Source: Parvimonas sp. (GTDB taxonomy: Bacteria; Bacillota; Clostridia; Tissierellales; Peptoniphilaceae). From it: a stretch of DNA of 44,731 nt. Below, piece by piece: positions 43,051 through 44,731 of the stretch (its first letter is position 1; each line of letters begins with the position of its first letter). Under the pieces are notes generated by a model. The model saw only the letters and a list, made by a program, of their open reading frames with translations, was not told the origin of the DNA and did no database searches. The stretch covers positions 1-44,731 of the forward strand of contig JALEHY010000057.1 of the NCBI GenBank assembly GCA_022770425.1, given 5' to 3'. The position numbers and the translations under genes are program-made.

Positions 43051-44731
43051 ATGTATTTAGTAAAAAAAGAGATAGCTCCAAAGGTTGTTGAACAAGAATT
43101 TGAAATTAACATTGAGGCGGTTAGCCTTGTCGGTCAAAAATTTGAATTTAATGCGGATAAATATAAGTTAGGGGTAGTTATTGACGGTTCTTTAGAATTG
43201 ACAGATAATAGTAAAATTAAAAAACTGGTTAAAGAAGATATATTTATAATAAATTCCGGAAGTGTTTATGGACTTCGTCCTCTTAGCATAGATAATTTGG
43301 CACTGGTTTTAAATATAGATGAAGAATATATTAAAAAAAAATTCACTGACAGATTTGATAAACATTGCTTGAATTTAGAAGTGTTACAGGAAAGAAAAGA
43401 AGAAATTTTACTTGACATTTACAGAATTATACAGATGTATTACTATGGAGACGAAATAGGAACTAAAGGGTTTTTAAAAGAAGTAGATAGAGTAATAGAA
43501 AAATTAACTGTATTTAAAGATGAAAATAATAAATTTTTAAATACGTGGATAAGAACCGAAGTTATGGAAAAGATGAAACAGATATTTGCATCTCCTGAAA
43601 TACAATTAAAACTTGAAGACATTTCCAAACAGTATAATGTTAAAAACTCATTTATGTCAAAAGCTTTTAAAAGCATACTCGGTTATAGTTTTGTTGATGC
43701 ATGTCATATGGCTAAGATAGATAAAGCGATAGAACTTTTAATAAAGACTGACAAAGGTATACTTGAAATAGCTTTTGACAGCGGATTTTCTTCATCAAAA
43801 ACATTTCATGAAAATTTTAAAAAATATATTGGAGAAACTCCAAACTTATTCAGAAAGAAAAATTTTCTATCTCAAAACAGATATGTATACTCATGTTTTG
43901 ATAAAATAGAAAAGTCACACACTTTTAAAAATATCACAGAAAGTGAACGTACGTCATATTATAAGAAACTTAAAAAAGCATATGAAATATCCGCAGATGA
44001 AGAATTTTTGAAAATTGAAGGAAAAGACTATGTTGAAAAGTCAATGTTTGCCGCAAGCAGTATAGGAGAAAATTGGATAAGTTGTATTCAGGAAATACAA
44101 AAAAAAGTAGGATTTGGAAAAGTACAGGTGGAACTTAAAATCAGCAAGGATAATTTCTTAATACGACATGGAGTTAGTACTTGGAATCCTATTAATGAAA
44201 GTACACTTTCTACAGATATACAATTTGTCGATCAAATGAATATAAGACCACATGTTGTCTTTAGAGTAGAAGAAAATGATTATGACGAGTATTTACTTAG
44301 TACTCATAAAATTATAGGAAAATTTTTGGACATTTTATGCAATTCTGTTAGGATTTCCAGAATCAAATTTTGGAGTTTTGAATTGGATTTATATTCTTTT
44401 TGGAAAAAAGAAATTACACCTGAAATTGAAAATAAATGTAAAACTCTGTATACTATGTTTTGTGATATAATAATAAAAAAAATCGGAGATGAAAAAAACA
44501 TAGGCTTTCATCTCGGGGAGGGGGGAGTAGAGTATTTAAAAACCCCTGAATTTACCTCTTTTATAGAAAAAAATATCTTTTCCGTTTATAAGCCGAGATT
44601 TGTATCTATTAATATTTCCGATAAAGACATATATTCAGAAAATGTCTTACCTGACGATTTTATAAGATATATTGACGAGATGAAAAATGAAATAGATACT
44701 TTTATTGAAAAGTACAAGGAAGAAAATAAAC
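43051..44731 (+). CDS. AraC-family regulator with degenerate GH39-like domain (paralogue 2, 3' end cut)
   Basis: Read directly from ATG 43051 behind GGGAGG: 560 codons open to the window edge, so perhaps 230 are missing if it matches its 793-residue relative at 21226. N-terminal cupin-like domain (YKLGVVIDGSLEL, NSGSVYGL), AraC double HTH at 181-270 with GFSSSKTFHENFKKYIGETP (245-264) at exactly the same residue numbers as the paralogue, then the GH39-like scaffold: IGENWISCIQEIQKKVGF (338-355), IRPHVVFRVE (398-407) and FWSFELDLYSFW (440-451). As in paralogue 1, the WNEP acid/base motif is lost (D446-L447 here), so hydrolase activity is unlikely. Ligand unknown. Spans a GGGGAGGGGGGAG run at 44515-44527, unusual in this AT-rich DNA. 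Confidence 0.8.
   Translation, partial: MYLVKKEIAPKVVEQEFEINIEAVSLVGQKFEFNADKYKLGVVIDGSLELTDNSKIKKLVKEDIFIINSGSVYGLRPLSIDNLALVLNIDEEYIKKKFTDRFDKHCLNLEVLQERKEEILLDIYRIIQMYYYGDEIGTKGFLKEVDRVIEKLTVFKDENNKFLNTWIRTEVMEKMKQIFASPEIQLKLEDISKQYNVKNSFMSKAFKSILGYSFVDACHMAKIDKAIELLIKTDKGILEIAFDSGFSSSKTFHENFKKYIGETPNLFRKKNFLSQNRYVYSCFDKIEKSHTFKNITESERTSYYKKLKKAYEISADEEFLKIEGKDYVEKSMFAASSIGENWISCIQEIQKKVGFGKVQVELKISKDNFLIRHGVSTWNPINESTLSTDIQFVDQMNIRPHVVFRVEENDYDEYLLSTHKIIGKFLDILCNSVRISRIKFWSFELDLYSFWKKEITPEIENKCKTLYTMFCDIIIKKIGDEKNIGFHLGEGGVEYLKTPEFTSFIEKNIFSVYKPRFVSINISDKDIYSENVLPDDFIRYIDEMKNEIDTFIEKYKEENK

Noticed and set aside
44511..44530. GGGGAGGGGGGAG run as a G-quadruplex or foreign insertion
   Set aside because: It is in frame within the regulator, encodes ordinary residues (GEGGVE), and has only two long G-runs, too few for a simple quadruplex.
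1..44731. Defence system, prophage, integrative element or CRISPR array
   Set aside because: Every sizeable gene was assigned to housekeeping, transport, regulation or surface families; no integrase, transposase, cas gene or spaced direct repeats were found.

Overview
The window looks like chromosome from a low-GC, AT-rich anaerobic Firmicute. The gene content best fits the Peptoniphilaceae (Parvimonas, Finegoldia or Peptoniphilus type; this is inference, not a database match): an electron-bifurcating-type [FeFe] hydrogenase, an ECF transporter, an M16C presequence-type protease, a Cna-B cell-wall adhesin, TTG starts and very AT-rich spacers. I see no tRNA, rRNA, CRISPR array, prophage or intact insertion sequence. 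Most of it is housekeeping sequence with a few accessory islands.

Layout. 1-932 (-): M42 aminopeptidase cut by the window edge. 1048-2617 (+): a ykkC-family riboswitch whose expression platform is an 18-19 bp terminator, driving an AzgA-type purine permease. 2682-6465 (-): hydrogenase operon (NuoE-like, NuoF-like, [FeFe] catalytic subunit). 6767-7885 (+): solitary substrate-binding lipoprotein. 8020-11468 (+): ABC-F ATPase, lplA, lipA. 11589-14260 (-): ECF transporter (S component, EcfT, fused double ATPase) with a Fur-like box at its promoter. 14511-21002 (+): ddl, murF, M20 peptidase, M16C protease. 21226-23607 (+): AraC regulator fused to a degenerate GH39-like domain. 23608-24373: long spacer with a large hairpin and probable gene debris. 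24374-26922 (+): Cna-B adhesin split by a one-base frameshift. 27011-28678 (-): dnaX. 28964-31362 (+): YczE-like membrane protein, M20 amidohydrolase, small cupin. 31557-37695 (+): tig, clpP, clpX, lon, engB proteostasis cluster. 37760-42753 (-): rbgA, rnhB, yraN, mogA-like, comM-like, dprA. 43051-end (+): a second AraC/GH39-like regulator, running off the window.

How it fits together. The hydrogenase would recycle NADH and ferredoxin during fermentation. LplA and LipA supply lipoylated enzymes. Ddl and MurF make and attach D-Ala-D-Ala for peptidoglycan. Trigger factor, ClpXP and Lon form a folding and proteolysis block. DprA and the ComM-like ATPase point to natural transformation or DNA handling. 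The least ordinary items are the two giant AraC-type regulators, which share one architecture and have lost the GH39 acid/base glutamate; the frameshifted adhesin downstream of one of them; the ykkC riboswitch on a purine permease; and the metal-box-like operator on the ECF promoter.
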